Shown here in pieces: positions 1-6,737 of a stretch of DNA of 9,685 nt (position 1 is the first letter of the stretch; every line of letters begins with the position of its first letter). A program made the translations under genes and the position numbers. The notes beneath the pieces were generated by a model. The model saw only the letters and a list, made by a program, of their open reading frames with translations, was not told where the DNA came from and ran no database searches. This DNA is from Rhodospirillaceae bacterium (GTDB lineage Bacteria > Pseudomonadota > Alphaproteobacteria > UBA828). The DNA lies in assembly GCA_028819955.1 (NCBI GenBank), contig JAPPKP010000086.1, positions 1 through 9,685 on the forward strand, read 5' to 3'.

Positions 1-44
1 TACACCCTGAGCCTCGGCGGCGAGGGGGCTCCGTGGCCGTACAT

Positions 45-2567
45 CTATTCCACTCGCAGGAGGGGCGCCGCCTTGCGGCCGAGCGCGCGCCATGTGCTCG
101 CGAATCCGAGAACGAGCGTCATGGTTATACAGGCTGCGGCGGTCACGGCCACGTATTCGGGCAGGAAGCGCCACTGCAGGTCGAGCACCTGCGTCACGAA
201 GGCCCAGGCGGCCAGTGTGCCGATGCCGATGGCGAGCCCGGCGATGGCGCAGCCCAGCAGGATGTGCTCGGCCAGGAAGGCGCGCAGCAGGTCGCCGCGC
301 CGGGCGCCCAGCACCTTGAAGACGACGGCGTCGTGGACGCGGCGCTCGTGGCCGGCCGCGGTCGCGCCCGCCAGCACCAGCAGGCCCGCGGCCACGGTGA
401 GCCCGGCCACCGCCTGAATTGCCACGCCAATCCGCCCCATGAGTTCGTCCAAAGCCTCAATGATCGCGCGTATGGGGATCGCCGTGATGTTGGCGAATCG
501 CTCCGTCACCGCGCGCTCGAGCACGGGTTCCGCCTCCGGTGTCGCGTGCGCGGTGGCGAGCTGCGTCTGCGGCGCCCCCTCCAGGACTCCGGGCGAGAAT
601 ATCACGAGGAAGTTGATATCGAAGGCCGTCCAGTCCACCCGGCGCAGGCTCGCGACCTCGGCCGTGAACTCGCGCCCGAGCACGTTGATCGAGAAGGTGT
701 CCCCGATCTCCAGCCCGAAATCGAGCGCCTCCTCCTCCGCGAGCGAGACCAGCGGCGGCCCGTCGTAGTCGGCGGGCCACCATTCGCCCGCGACGATCTC
801 CGCATTGGGCGGCTGCTCGGCGGCGTAGCTGAGGCCGATATCGCTCTGCACCACCCACTCCGAGCCCGGCGCGACCTTGGCCTCGCGCACCGGGACGCCG
901 TCGATGCGGACGACGCGGCCGCGCAGCATCGGCACCCGGCGTCCGTAGTCGACGCCCGCCGTCTCCTCGATCAGCCGCTCGAACGGCGCGATTTGCTGCT
1001 TCTGGATGTCGAGGAAGAAGAACGCCGGCCGCTCGTCGTTGCGCTGGTCGCTGATCATCGCGCCCAGATTGCCCTCGACTAGCGCAATCGAGACCAGGAC
1101 CGCGAGGCCGGTGCCCAAGGACATGGCGACCGGCACCGTGGGCGCCCCCGGCCGCGCCAGGTTGGCGAAGCCGAGTCTCAGCGCAGGGAGTCGCCGCGGG
1201 CGCGTGCGCCGTGCCAGGACGACCACCATGGCCGCAGCGGCCCTGAAGATCGCGAGCGCCACCGGCGCGCCGAGCACGAAGCCCAGCGCGATGCTCATGC
1301 GCGGCGCGGTGCCGACGGCGATGCCGGCAAGCGCCAGCGCGGCCAGCGCCGTGCCCGCGATCGCGGCGGGAGGCGGCCAGCCCGAAGCCGGCGCGGCGGC
1401 ACCGCGAAACAGCACGCCGGGGCGGGTCCGGGCGGCACGGCCGAGGGGCCAGAGCGAGAAGGCGAGCATGGTGAGCGCGCCATAGGCCGCTGCCAGGGCG
1501 AGCGGCGCGCCGTGGATTACGCCCGCCAGCGGTATCGGCAGCGTATCGCCGAAGAGGGCGGAGAGGACGGGCGGCGCCGCTGCGCCCAGGATCAGCCCCG
1601 CCGCGATGGCGCCGAGCCCGAGCACGCCAAGCTGCAGCAGGAAGGCTCGTTGCACGGTGGCTTGCGTCGCGCCCACGCACTTGAGCGCCGCGATGGTGTG
1701 CAGCTTGCCGTGCAGGTGGCTGGAGACGGCGCTGGCGACGCCGATGCCGCCGACCAGCAGGGCGGCGAGGCCCGCGAGGGTGAGGAACAGCCCGACCCGG
1801 TCCAGCTGGCGCCGGAGCGACGGGTTGGCGTCGCGGGTGTCGCGCAGCCGCCAGACGGCAGCGGGAAACGCCGTCTCCAGGCCCGCCACCCACCCGGCGA
1901 CGGCCGTGCCCTCGGGCACGAGCGCGCGGTAGCGGTGCCGCACCAGGGTGCCCGGCTGCACCAATTGCGTCTCCTGCAGAGAGGCATGGTCCATCATCAG
2001 GCGGGGGCCGAGCGCGATGCCGCCGGTGATCCGGTCGGGCTCGCGCACGAGCACGCCGCGCACGGTCAGCAGCGCCGCGCCGATCCGGACCCTGTCGCCG
2101 ATGCCGATGCCGAGGCGGTCGAGCAATCCCTTCTCGACCGCGGCACCGCCGCCAGCGAGCGCGTCCACGAGCGCCATCCCGTCCTCCAGGCGCGCGCGAT
2201 CGACCAGCGGATAGGCACCGTCCACCGCCTTGAGCTCGACCAGCGAGCGGTGCGCGCCGCCCTCGTCGCGGGCCATGCTGCGCATGGTGACGACATGCGA
2301 GAGCGCGGCGGTGTTCGCCTCGAGCCAGGCCATCTCCTGGTCCGCGAGGGGCTGGGAGAACTGCATCAGCTCGATGTCGCCGCCGAGGATCATGCGGGCG
2401 TCGCGGGCGAGGCCGGTCTTGAGCGCCTCGCCGAGCGAGCCGACGGCAGCGGTAATGCCGACGCCCAGGATCAGGCAGGCGAGGAAGACGCGGAAGCCCC
2501 GCACGCCGCCGCGCAGCTCGCGCCGGGCGATGCGCCACGATGCCGGCGCTCGGAGGGGCAGTGCCAT
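45..2567 (-). CDS. ybbP: ABC transporter permease, FtsX-like (YbbP family)
   Basis: This 840-residue inner-membrane protein is the permease half of the YbbA/YbbP-type ABC exporter. Seen in the sequence: a first membrane segment near residues 26-46, a large soluble (periplasmic-type) domain up to about residue 250, and an FtsX-like bundle at about 257-385. That bundle contains the cytoplasmic coupling stretch ALKCVGATQATV. Further membrane segments lie near 400-450 and 478-498, then a second soluble domain, and a second FtsX-like bundle at about 710-835 with the matching stretch VFKVLGARRGDLLRAF. The duplicated FtsX architecture and length fit full-length YbbP. Six bases separate its ATG from the stop of the ATPase gene, so the two should be co-transcribed. 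Divergence from tesA is the arrangement known from E. coli. The substrate is not known from sequence. The gene is intact and ends at a TAG. Confidence 0.93.
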   Translation of the reverse strand: MALPLRAPASWRIARRELRGGVRGFRVFLACLILGVGITAAVGSLGEALKTGLARDARMILGGDIELMQFSQPLADQEMAWLEANTAALSHVVTMRSMARDEGGAHRSLVELKAVDGAYPLVDRARLEDGMALVDALAGGGAAVEKGLLDRLGIGIGDRVRIGAALLTVRGVLVREPDRITGGIALGPRLMMDHASLQETQLVQPGTLVRHRYRALVPEGTAVAGWVAGLETAFPAAVWRLRDTRDANPSLRRQLDRVGLFLTLAGLAALLVGGIGVASAVSSHLHGKLHTIAALKCVGATQATVQRAFLLQLGVLGLGAIAAGLILGAAAPPVLSALFGDTLPIPLAGVIHGAPLALAAAYGALTMLAFSLWPLGRAARTRPGVLFRGAAAPASGWPPPAAIAGTALAALALAGIAVGTAPRMSIALGFVLGAPVALAIFRAAAAMVVVLARRTRPRRLPALRLGFANLARPGAPTVPVAMSLGTGLAVLVSIALVEGNLGAMISDQRNDERPAFFFLDIQKQQIAPFERLIEETAGVDYGRRVPMLRGRVVRIDGVPVREAKVAPGSEWVVQSDIGLSYAAEQPPNAEIVAGEWWPADYDGPPLVSLAEEEALDFGLEIGDTFSINVLGREFTAEVASLRRVDWTAFDINFLVIFSPGVLEGAPQTQLATAHATPEAEPVLERAVTERFANITAIPIRAIIEALDELMGRIGVAIQAVAGLTVAAGLLVLAGATAAGHERRVHDAVVFKVLGARRGDLLRAFLAEHILLGCAIAGLAIGIGTLAAWAFVTQVLDLQWRFLPEYVAVTAAACITMTLVLGFASTWRALGRKAAPLLRVE

Positions 2568-2573
2568 CCGGCC

Positions 2574-3257
2574 TCAGTCCTTGGCGGGCGTCACGATTCG
2601 CCCGTCGGCGATGTGCACCATGCGGTCGCAGCGCGCGGCGAGCGCGTGGTCGTGGGTGACCAGGATCAGCGTCGAGCCCCCCACGGCGCGCATGCGGAAG
2701 AGCTCGCCCATCACCGCGTCCCCGGTCTCGCCGTCGAGGTTGCCCGTGGGCTCGTCGGCGAGCAGCACGTCGGGCCGGGGCACGAAGGCCCGGGCGAGCG
2801 CGACGCGCTGCTGCTCGCCGCCGGAGAGCTGGCTCGGGTAGTGCTGCACGCGCTCGCCGAGACCGACGCTCTCCAGCGCTTCCCGGGCCGCGCCGAAGGG
2901 GTCGCCGTGGGTGCCGAGCTCCAGCGGCAGCGCGACGTTCTCCAGCGCCGTCATGGTCGGGATGAGGTGGAAGGCCTGGAACACGATGCCGACGGCGCTG
3001 CGCCTGAAGGCGGCGAGGTCGCTCTCGCCCAGGCCGCCGATCTCGGTGCCGCTCACGACGACGCGGCCCCGGTCCGCCCGCTCCAGCCCCGCGACGATCG
3101 CGAGCAGGGTCGACTTGCCGGCGCCCGACGGCCCGAGCACGGCGATGCTCTGTCCCCGCTCGGCGGTGAGCGAAACGCCCCGCAGGATGTTGACGGGACC
3201 GGCCTTGCTGGTCAGGGTGAGGTGCACGTCATCCAGCACCACCGACTGATCGCTCAT
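2574..3257 (-). CDS. ybbA: ABC transporter ATP-binding protein (YbbA family)
   Basis: This 227-residue cytoplasmic ATPase powers the adjacent FtsX-like permease. All nucleotide-binding motifs are visible in order: Walker A GPSGAGKST at about residues 43-51, a Q-loop region around VFQAFHLIPTMTALENV, the signature LSGGEQQRVALARA, Walker B VLLADEPTGNLD and the H-loop LVTHDH. The PTMTALENVALPLEL stretch is characteristic of the LolD/MacB/YbbA group rather than importer ATPases. Beside a large duplicated FtsX permease and divergent to tesA, YbbA is the best name; LolD is less likely because no LolC/E-type partner is present. The start ATG (complement of 3255-3257) shares the tetranucleotide CATG with the tesA start. 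A G-rich GGGGGAG sits about 12 bases upstream, a weak and rather distant ribosome binding site that lies inside tesA codons. Confidence 0.94.
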   Translation of the reverse strand: MSDQSVVLDDVHLTLTSKAGPVNILRGVSLTAERGQSIAVLGPSGAGKSTLLAIVAGLERADRGRVVVSGTEIGGLGESDLAAFRRSAVGIVFQAFHLIPTMTALENVALPLELGTHGDPFGAAREALESVGLGERVQHYPSQLSGGEQQRVALARAFVPRPDVLLADEPTGNLDGETGDAVMGELFRMRAVGGSTLILVTHDHALAARCDRMVHIADGRIVTPAKD

Positions 3258-3915
3258 GTCATCGCGCCGCTCCCCCGGCCGCGTCGTATCGTGGATCGGA
3301 GCCGCCCTCTGCGCTTGGCTCCTGCTTCTCGGTCCTCAGCCGGGCGCCGCCGGGGAGCTCCGAATCGCCGTGCTCGGCGACAGCCTGACCGCAGGCTTTG
3401 GATTGCCGCGCGAAGACGCCTTTCCGGCGCGCCTGGAAGCCGCGCTCAGGGCCGAGGGCCACGCCTGGCGGGTGATCGACGCCGGGATCTCCGGCGATAC
3501 CAGCGCCGGCGGGCTGGCGCGGCTCGACTGGGTGCTCGCCGATGAACCCGAAATCGTGATCGTCGAGCTCGGTGCCAACGACGGCCTGCGCGGGCTGCCG
3601 ACGGACCGGATGGAGGCCAATCTCGACACAATTCTGGCGCAGGTCCGCGAGTCCGGCGCGGCTGTGCTGCTTGCCGGCATGCGGGCGCCGGCCAACTTCG
3701 GCCCCGACTACGAAGCCGCGTTCCGTGCCGTCTATGAGCGCCTCGCCGCCGAGCATAGGGTCGCGTTCTATCCGTTCTTTCTGGAGGGGGTGGCCATGGA
3801 GCCCGACCTCAACCAGTCGGACGGCATCCATCCCAACGCGGCCGGCGTGGCCGAGATCGTCCGCCGCATAGTGCCGCATGTGGTGGCCGTGATCGCCGGG
3901 CGCAAGGGCGGCTGA
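3256..3915 (+). CDS. tesA: Arylesterase / acyl-CoA thioesterase I, secreted SGNH hydrolase
   Basis: This 219-residue SGNH/GDSL-family hydrolase is expected to cleave esters and acyl thioesters in the periplasm. The N-terminus has basic residues (SSRRSPGR), a hydrophobic core at about 12-27 and a likely cleavage region near GAAGE (around 30-34), so it is a signal peptide. The four SGNH blocks are present: GDSLTAG with nucleophile Ser43, the oxyanion glycine in GISGDTS (Gly80), GANDG with Asn108, and DGIHPN with Asp189 and His192. Length and order match TesA, and divergence from ybbA/ybbP is the classic context. The start is the ATG at 3256. No good Shine-Dalgarno is visible in the preceding bases, which are ybbA antisense, and no alternative start was found that keeps the signal peptide. 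It may be translated from a leaderless or very short-leader mRNA (inference). Confidence 0.93.
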   Translation: MSSRRSPGRVVSWIGAALCAWLLLLGPQPGAAGELRIAVLGDSLTAGFGLPREDAFPARLEAALRAEGHAWRVIDAGISGDTSAGGLARLDWVLADEPEIVIVELGANDGLRGLPTDRMEANLDTILAQVRESGAAVLLAGMRAPANFGPDYEAAFRAVYERLAAEHRVAFYPFFLEGVAMEPDLNQSDGIHPNAAGVAEIVRRIVPHVVAVIAGRKGG

Positions 3916-3939
3916 AGGGCAGGGGAGGGGAGCCGCCCG

Positions 3940-4491
3940 ATGATCCGCCTCTTCGTCGCGCTCGCCCTGCCGGAGGACGTGCGCCGCCGGCTCGAGATGC
4001 TGCGGGGCGGCCTGCCCGGCGCCCGCTGGCAGAGCGCGGAGCAGATGCACCTCACGCTCCGCTTCGTCGGCGAGGTCGACGGTGCGGCCTTCGCCGAGAT
4101 CGGGGACGCGCTCGCGCGCATCGAGGCGGAGGCGTTCTCCCTCACGCTGGAGGGCGTGGGCCACTTTCCGCCGCGCGGGCGGGTGCGAATCCTGTGGGCC
4201 GGAGTCGCGCCGAACCCCGCACTCATGCGCCTGCGCGAGCGCACGGAGGCCGCCATCACCGGCCTCGGGTTCGAGCCCGACGGCCGCAACTATGCGCCGC
4301 ACGTGACCCTCGCGCGCTTCGCTTCGCGGGTGCCTGCACACCGGCTTCAGGAGTTCGTTTCCTATCACGGGCCGTTCAGCAGCGGGCCGTTTGAAGTGCG
4401 CTCGTTCGAGCTGTTCTCCAGCCACCTGGGCGCGGGCGGCGCACACTACGCGGTGGAGGCCAGCTACCCGCTGGCGGATGCGGAAGAGTAG
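3940..4491 (+). CDS. thpR: RNA 2',3'-cyclic phosphodiesterase (LigT/2H family)
   Basis: This 183-residue cytoplasmic enzyme of the 2H phosphoesterase superfamily opens 2',3'-cyclic phosphates on RNA ends to 2'-phosphates. Both catalytic HxTx motifs are visible: HLTLRFVGE with His37/Thr39 and HVTLARF with His121/Thr123. The N-terminus MIRLFVALALP and the stretch GVGHFPPRGRVRILWAG are typical of ThpR/LigT proteins, and the length is normal. A purine-rich AGGGGAGGGG lies about 8-17 bases upstream of the ATG and supports the start. The gene follows tesA by 24 bases on the same strand, so co-transcription is likely. It ends 18 bases before the stop of the convergent metallopeptidase gene, and no convincing terminator is seen in between. 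In vivo substrates of this family remain poorly defined. Confidence 0.92.
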   Translation: MIRLFVALALPEDVRRRLEMLRGGLPGARWQSAEQMHLTLRFVGEVDGAAFAEIGDALARIEAEAFSLTLEGVGHFPPRGRVRILWAGVAPNPALMRLRERTEAAITGLGFEPDGRNYAPHVTLARFASRVPAHRLQEFVSYHGPFSSGPFEVRSFELFSSHLGAGGAHYAVEASYPLADAEE

Positions 4492-4509
4492 TCACCGGCG
4501 CGCCCCGTC

Positions 4510-4908
4510 TCATCCGGCTTCCTCGATCCGTTCCATGTCCTCGTCCGAGAGGCCGAAGTGGTGGCCGATCTCGTGGATCAGCACGTGGCGGACCACGTCC
4601 TCCAGGCTGTTGCCGGTCTCGACCCAGTAGTCGAGGAGCGGCCGACGATACAGGAAGATCAGGTCGACATCCTCGCGGATGTCGTGGACGCCGCTCTGGT
4701 CGAGGGAGACGCCCTGGTAGAGGCCGAGCAGATCGTAGGGGCTGTCGAGCTCCATCTCTTCCTGCACCTCGTCGCTGGGAAAGTCCACGACCTGGATCAT
4801 GACGGGATCGACCTTGCCGCGCAGGAACGCCGGGATGCGGCGGTACTCCTGGTCTGCGATCGACTCGATATCCGCCGCGCTCGGCGCCTGGGTCTCTTGC
4901 CCGCTCAT
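4510..4908 (-). CDS. Small zincin-type metallopeptidase (PF06262-like)
   Basis: This 132-residue, probably cytoplasmic protein has a C-terminal zinc-binding motif HEIGHHFGLSD. His112, Glu113 and His116 form HExxH, followed by Gly119 and Asp122, giving an HExxHxxGxxD pattern. Together with the acidic N-terminal domain containing PVMIQVVDFPS and LLGLYQGVSL, this matches the small 'metallopeptidase family protein' group (Zincin_1, formerly DUF1025). No substrate is established for that family. There is no signal peptide or membrane segment. The ATG at 4908 (MSGQETQ) is chosen. The frame could be extended ten codons to a TTG at 4938, but the added residues look non-conserved and that start has no ribosome binding site. 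The ATG also lacks a strong one. It converges on thpR with 18 bases between the stops. Confidence 0.85.
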   Translation of the reverse strand: MSGQETQAPSAADIESIADQEYRRIPAFLRGKVDPVMIQVVDFPSDEVQEEMELDSPYDLLGLYQGVSLDQSGVHDIREDVDLIFLYRRPLLDYWVETGNSLEDVVRHVLIHEIGHHFGLSDEDMERIEEAG

Positions 4909-5088
4909 AGCGGCAAGCCTAGGGGCAATTCGGTGCAAGCGGAACCGGGGTGGCGCCGTGTCGCCGGCTCGAACGGGTATGACGGGCCCCGAGGCACCGG
5001 CTCACAAATCAGGTTGCAAAGCCTGTCCTGCGGGCATAGGTTTCGCTTTAACATAACCCATCGGACTACCGCCCAGACAGGGAGACAC

Positions 5089-5132
5089 GGGGTCCGATTA
5101 TCATCACCCCAGGGACGCCTCGCGCGTCCCTG
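5089..5132 (+). other. Tandem hairpins upstream of the NYN gene
   Basis: Two adjacent inverted repeats are seen. GGGGT (5089-5093) pairs with ACCCC (5106-5110) across a 12-base loop. CAGGGACGC (5110-5118) then pairs perfectly with GCGTCCCTG (5124-5132) across the five-base loop CTCGC. The second is a nine-pair, GC-rich stem ending 18 bases before the preferred NYN start at 5151. It is followed by TACTTTGTGGG, which is only mildly T-rich, so a classical terminator is not convincing. It could be a 5'-UTR stem, an attenuator or an operator. The sequence alone does not say which. Confidence 0.5.
5099..5104 (+). promoter_or_regulatory. Candidate -10 element for the NYN gene
   Basis: TATCAT matches the sigma-70 -10 consensus at five of six positions. 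A partial -35 (CAGACA at 5074-5079, sharing GACA with the consensus) lies 19 bases upstream, which is longer than optimal. If used, transcription would begin near 5110-5112, at the base of the strong hairpin at 5110-5132. This is a pattern match only. Confidence 0.3.
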
Positions 5133-5150
5133 TACTTTGTGGGTTCCGGA

Positions 5151-5795
5151 ATGCCTGATGATGTGCCGGCTCCGCGACCGCGCCATCGCGCGAGGGTGTT
5201 CGTCGATTTCTGGAACTACACCCTCTCCATGCGGGATACGGACGAGGCCTTCCGCACGGACTGGGCTCGTCTCGGGCCGGTGCTCTCCCGCGCCGCGGCC
5301 GCGGTCATCGATGCTGCCGCCGCTGGCGAGTATCAGGGGCTGAATTTCTACGGTTCATACGACCCGGCCAGTGAAGCGGACCGAAAGCTTCACCGATGGG
5401 CGACGAGAGTGGTGGACACGTTTCCCGGCGTGAGCGTGTCGATCGTTCCTCGTCAGAGGAAGCGTTCGCCGCCCGCGTGCCCCGCCTGCCATACGGCAGT
5501 GGCCGAATGCCCCGCTTGCGGCGCCGACATGCGCGGCACCGAAGAGAAGGGCGTCGACGTCCGCATGGCAACGGACATGATCAGCCTCGCCTGGGTCGAC
5601 AACTACGACGTGGCGGTTCTGGTCTCGTCCGACCGCGACTTCGTGCCGGTGGCCGAATTCCTCGAGACCAGGGGCATCAAGGTCATACACGGGGCTTTCC
5701 CGCCGAAGGGCGCGCAGTTGACCGCCCGATGCTGGGGAAGCATCGACATTGCCGGATTGCGGGAAGGGTTTCGCTTCACACGACCCGAGTCCTGA
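5151..5795 (+). CDS. NYN/PIN-like domain protein with internal zinc-knuckle segment
   Basis: This 214-residue protein is predicted to be a metal-dependent RNase-like enzyme of the NYN (PIN-fold) family. The N-terminal strand VFVDFWNY carries the first acidic residue (Asp19) and the Asn typical of NYN proteins. The C-terminal half has KGVDVRMATDM (Asp136, Asp142) and AVLVSSDRDFVP (Asp161, Asp163), followed by LETRGIKVIHGAF, the standard NYN core. Between these lies CPACHTAVAECPAC (Cys110, 113, 120, 123), a pair of CxxC knuckles likely to bind zinc, preceded by the basic stretch RQRKR. The ATG at 5151 is preferred. An in-frame GTG at 5139 adds four residues, and neither start has a strong ribosome binding site. 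The gene stands alone between a divergent peptidase gene and the transketolase genes. No partner antitoxin is evident, and its RNA target is unknown. Confidence 0.82.
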   Translation: MPDDVPAPRPRHRARVFVDFWNYTLSMRDTDEAFRTDWARLGPVLSRAAAAVIDAAAAGEYQGLNFYGSYDPASEADRKLHRWATRVVDTFPGVSVSIVPRQRKRSPPACPACHTAVAECPACGADMRGTEEKGVDVRMATDMISLAWVDNYDVAVLVSSDRDFVPVAEFLETRGIKVIHGAFPPKGAQLTARCWGSIDIAGLREGFRFTRPES

Positions 5796-5805
5796 GCCGG
5801 GTGGT

Positions 5806-5819
5806 GGTTGCTTTCAACC
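5806..5819 (+). other. Small hairpin after the NYN gene
   Basis: GGTTG (5806-5810) pairs with CAACC (5815-5819) around the tetraloop CTTT, ten bases after the NYN stop codon. The stem is only five pairs and no T-run follows, so it is a poor intrinsic terminator. The rest of the spacer to 5906 shows no convincing promoter. Confidence 0.3.
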
Positions 5820-5906
5820 GTCGTGGTAAAGAGAGCGCACGGCGCGTCGCCCAAGGGTGGGTGAGCCGTGCCGCACTGCGTGGGGACCCAGAGGGAGGCC
5901 GGGACG

Positions 5907-6737
5907 GTGAGCAACAGGGAGGCGCTGCTGCGCGGGTTGCGCGAGCAGGCGCTGCAGATCCGGCGCAACACGTGGCGGGCGCTGCGTGCGGCGGGCTCCG
6001 GCCACATGGGGGGCTCGCTCTCTGCGGCCGACCTGCTGGCCGCGCTCTACTTCCACTACCTCAACCTCCGGCCCGACGAGCCCGACTGGCCCGAGCGCGA
6101 CCGCTTCGTGCTCTCCAAGGGGCACGCCAACACGGCGCTCGGCGCGGTGCTGGCCCAGGCCGGCTTCGTCGAAGACGGCTTCATCGATACCTTCTACGGC
6201 TTCGAATCGCTGTTCGGCATGCATCCCGACATCAAGGTCCCCGGCATCGAGATGTGCACCGGCGCCCTCGGCCACGGCCTCTCGGTCGGCCTCGGCATGG
6301 CGCTCGGGTCCAAGGTGCAGGGCAAGGACTGGCGCACCGTGGTGATGCTGGGCGACGGCGAGCTGCAGGAAGGCTCCAACTGGGAGGCGGCGATGGCCGC
6401 AGCCCATCTCGCGCCGCTCCGGCTCACCGCCATCCTCGACTACAACAAGGTGCAGCAGAGCGGCCATGTCGCCGAGATGCTGGGGCTGGAGCCCTTGGCC
6501 GACAAGTGGCGGACCTTCGGCTGGTCCGTGCGCGAGTGCGACGGGCACGACATGGCGGAGATCGTGGATGCCCTGGACGCGCTGCCCGCTGCGCCCGACA
6601 AGCCCACGCTGCTCATCGCGCATACCGTGAAGGGCAAGGGCGCGAGCTTCGCCGAGGACACCTACCTCTGGCACAACAACGCGGTCGGCGACGAGGTCTA
6701 CGAGAAGGCGATGGCCGAGCTGGGAGAGCCCGCATGA
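5907..6737 (+). CDS. Transketolase, N-terminal (ThDP pyrophosphate-binding) subunit
   Basis: This 276-residue protein is the first half of a split transketolase, which transfers two-carbon ketol units between sugar phosphates using thiamine diphosphate. Visible motifs: GSGHMGGSLSAADLLAAL (His33), the SKGHA histidine (His73), EMCTGALGHGLSVGLGMA, and the ThDP/metal motif running from GDGELQEGSNWEA (Gly149-Asp150-Gly151) to DYNKVQQSG (Asn180). TVKGKGASFAE and the LWHNN histidine follow. The GTG at 5907 is chosen because GAGGGAGG (5891-5898) lies eight bases upstream. An upstream in-frame GTG at 5868 would add 13 residues unlike the family. The protein lacks the C-terminal half by design: its stop overlaps the start of the next gene (ATGA at 6734-6737), so the two subunits are translationally coupled. 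Whether it serves the pentose phosphate pathway or a specialised sugar pathway cannot be told. Confidence 0.93.
   Translation: MSNREALLRGLREQALQIRRNTWRALRAAGSGHMGGSLSAADLLAALYFHYLNLRPDEPDWPERDRFVLSKGHANTALGAVLAQAGFVEDGFIDTFYGFESLFGMHPDIKVPGIEMCTGALGHGLSVGLGMALGSKVQGKDWRTVVMLGDGELQEGSNWEAAMAAAHLAPLRLTAILDYNKVQQSGHVAEMLGLEPLADKWRTFGWSVRECDGHDMAEIVDALDALPAAPDKPTLLIAHTVKGKGASFAEDTYLWHNNAVGDEVYEKAMAELGEPA

Noticed and set aside
33..1082. Long plus-strand open frame opposite the permease gene
   Set aside because: It is antisense to ybbP, has Arg/Ala/His-rich composition typical of shadow frames in GC-rich DNA, and shows no domain. The opposite strand carries the clear FtsX-like protein.
1512..3545. 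677-codon plus-strand open frame across ybbP, ybbA and into tesA
   Set aside because: It is antisense to two well-supported genes and out of frame with tesA. The translation is low-complexity and has no recognisable fold.
5010..5042. Sigma-70 promoter TTGCAA-N17-TAGGTT in the peptidase/NYN spacer
   Set aside because: The -10 matches only three of six positions. It is less convincing than TATCAT at 5099, and TTGCAA is itself a common palindrome.
5000..5132. A known structured RNA (6S, SRP RNA or riboswitch) in the peptidase/NYN spacer
   Set aside because: The hairpins are real, but no diagnostic conserved sequence of these RNAs was recognised. A covariance-model search (Infernal against Rfam) would decide.
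5793..5906. Intrinsic terminator or promoter between the NYN and transketolase genes
   Set aside because: There is only a five-pair hairpin without a T-run, and no -35/-10 pair with acceptable spacing.
5396..6733. Upstream extension of the transketolase C-terminal frame through the NYN and N-terminal subunit genes
   Set aside because: The frame happens to stay open, but the translated part before 6734 is Arg/Gly-rich and unlike any family. The real start is the ATG overlapping the previous stop.
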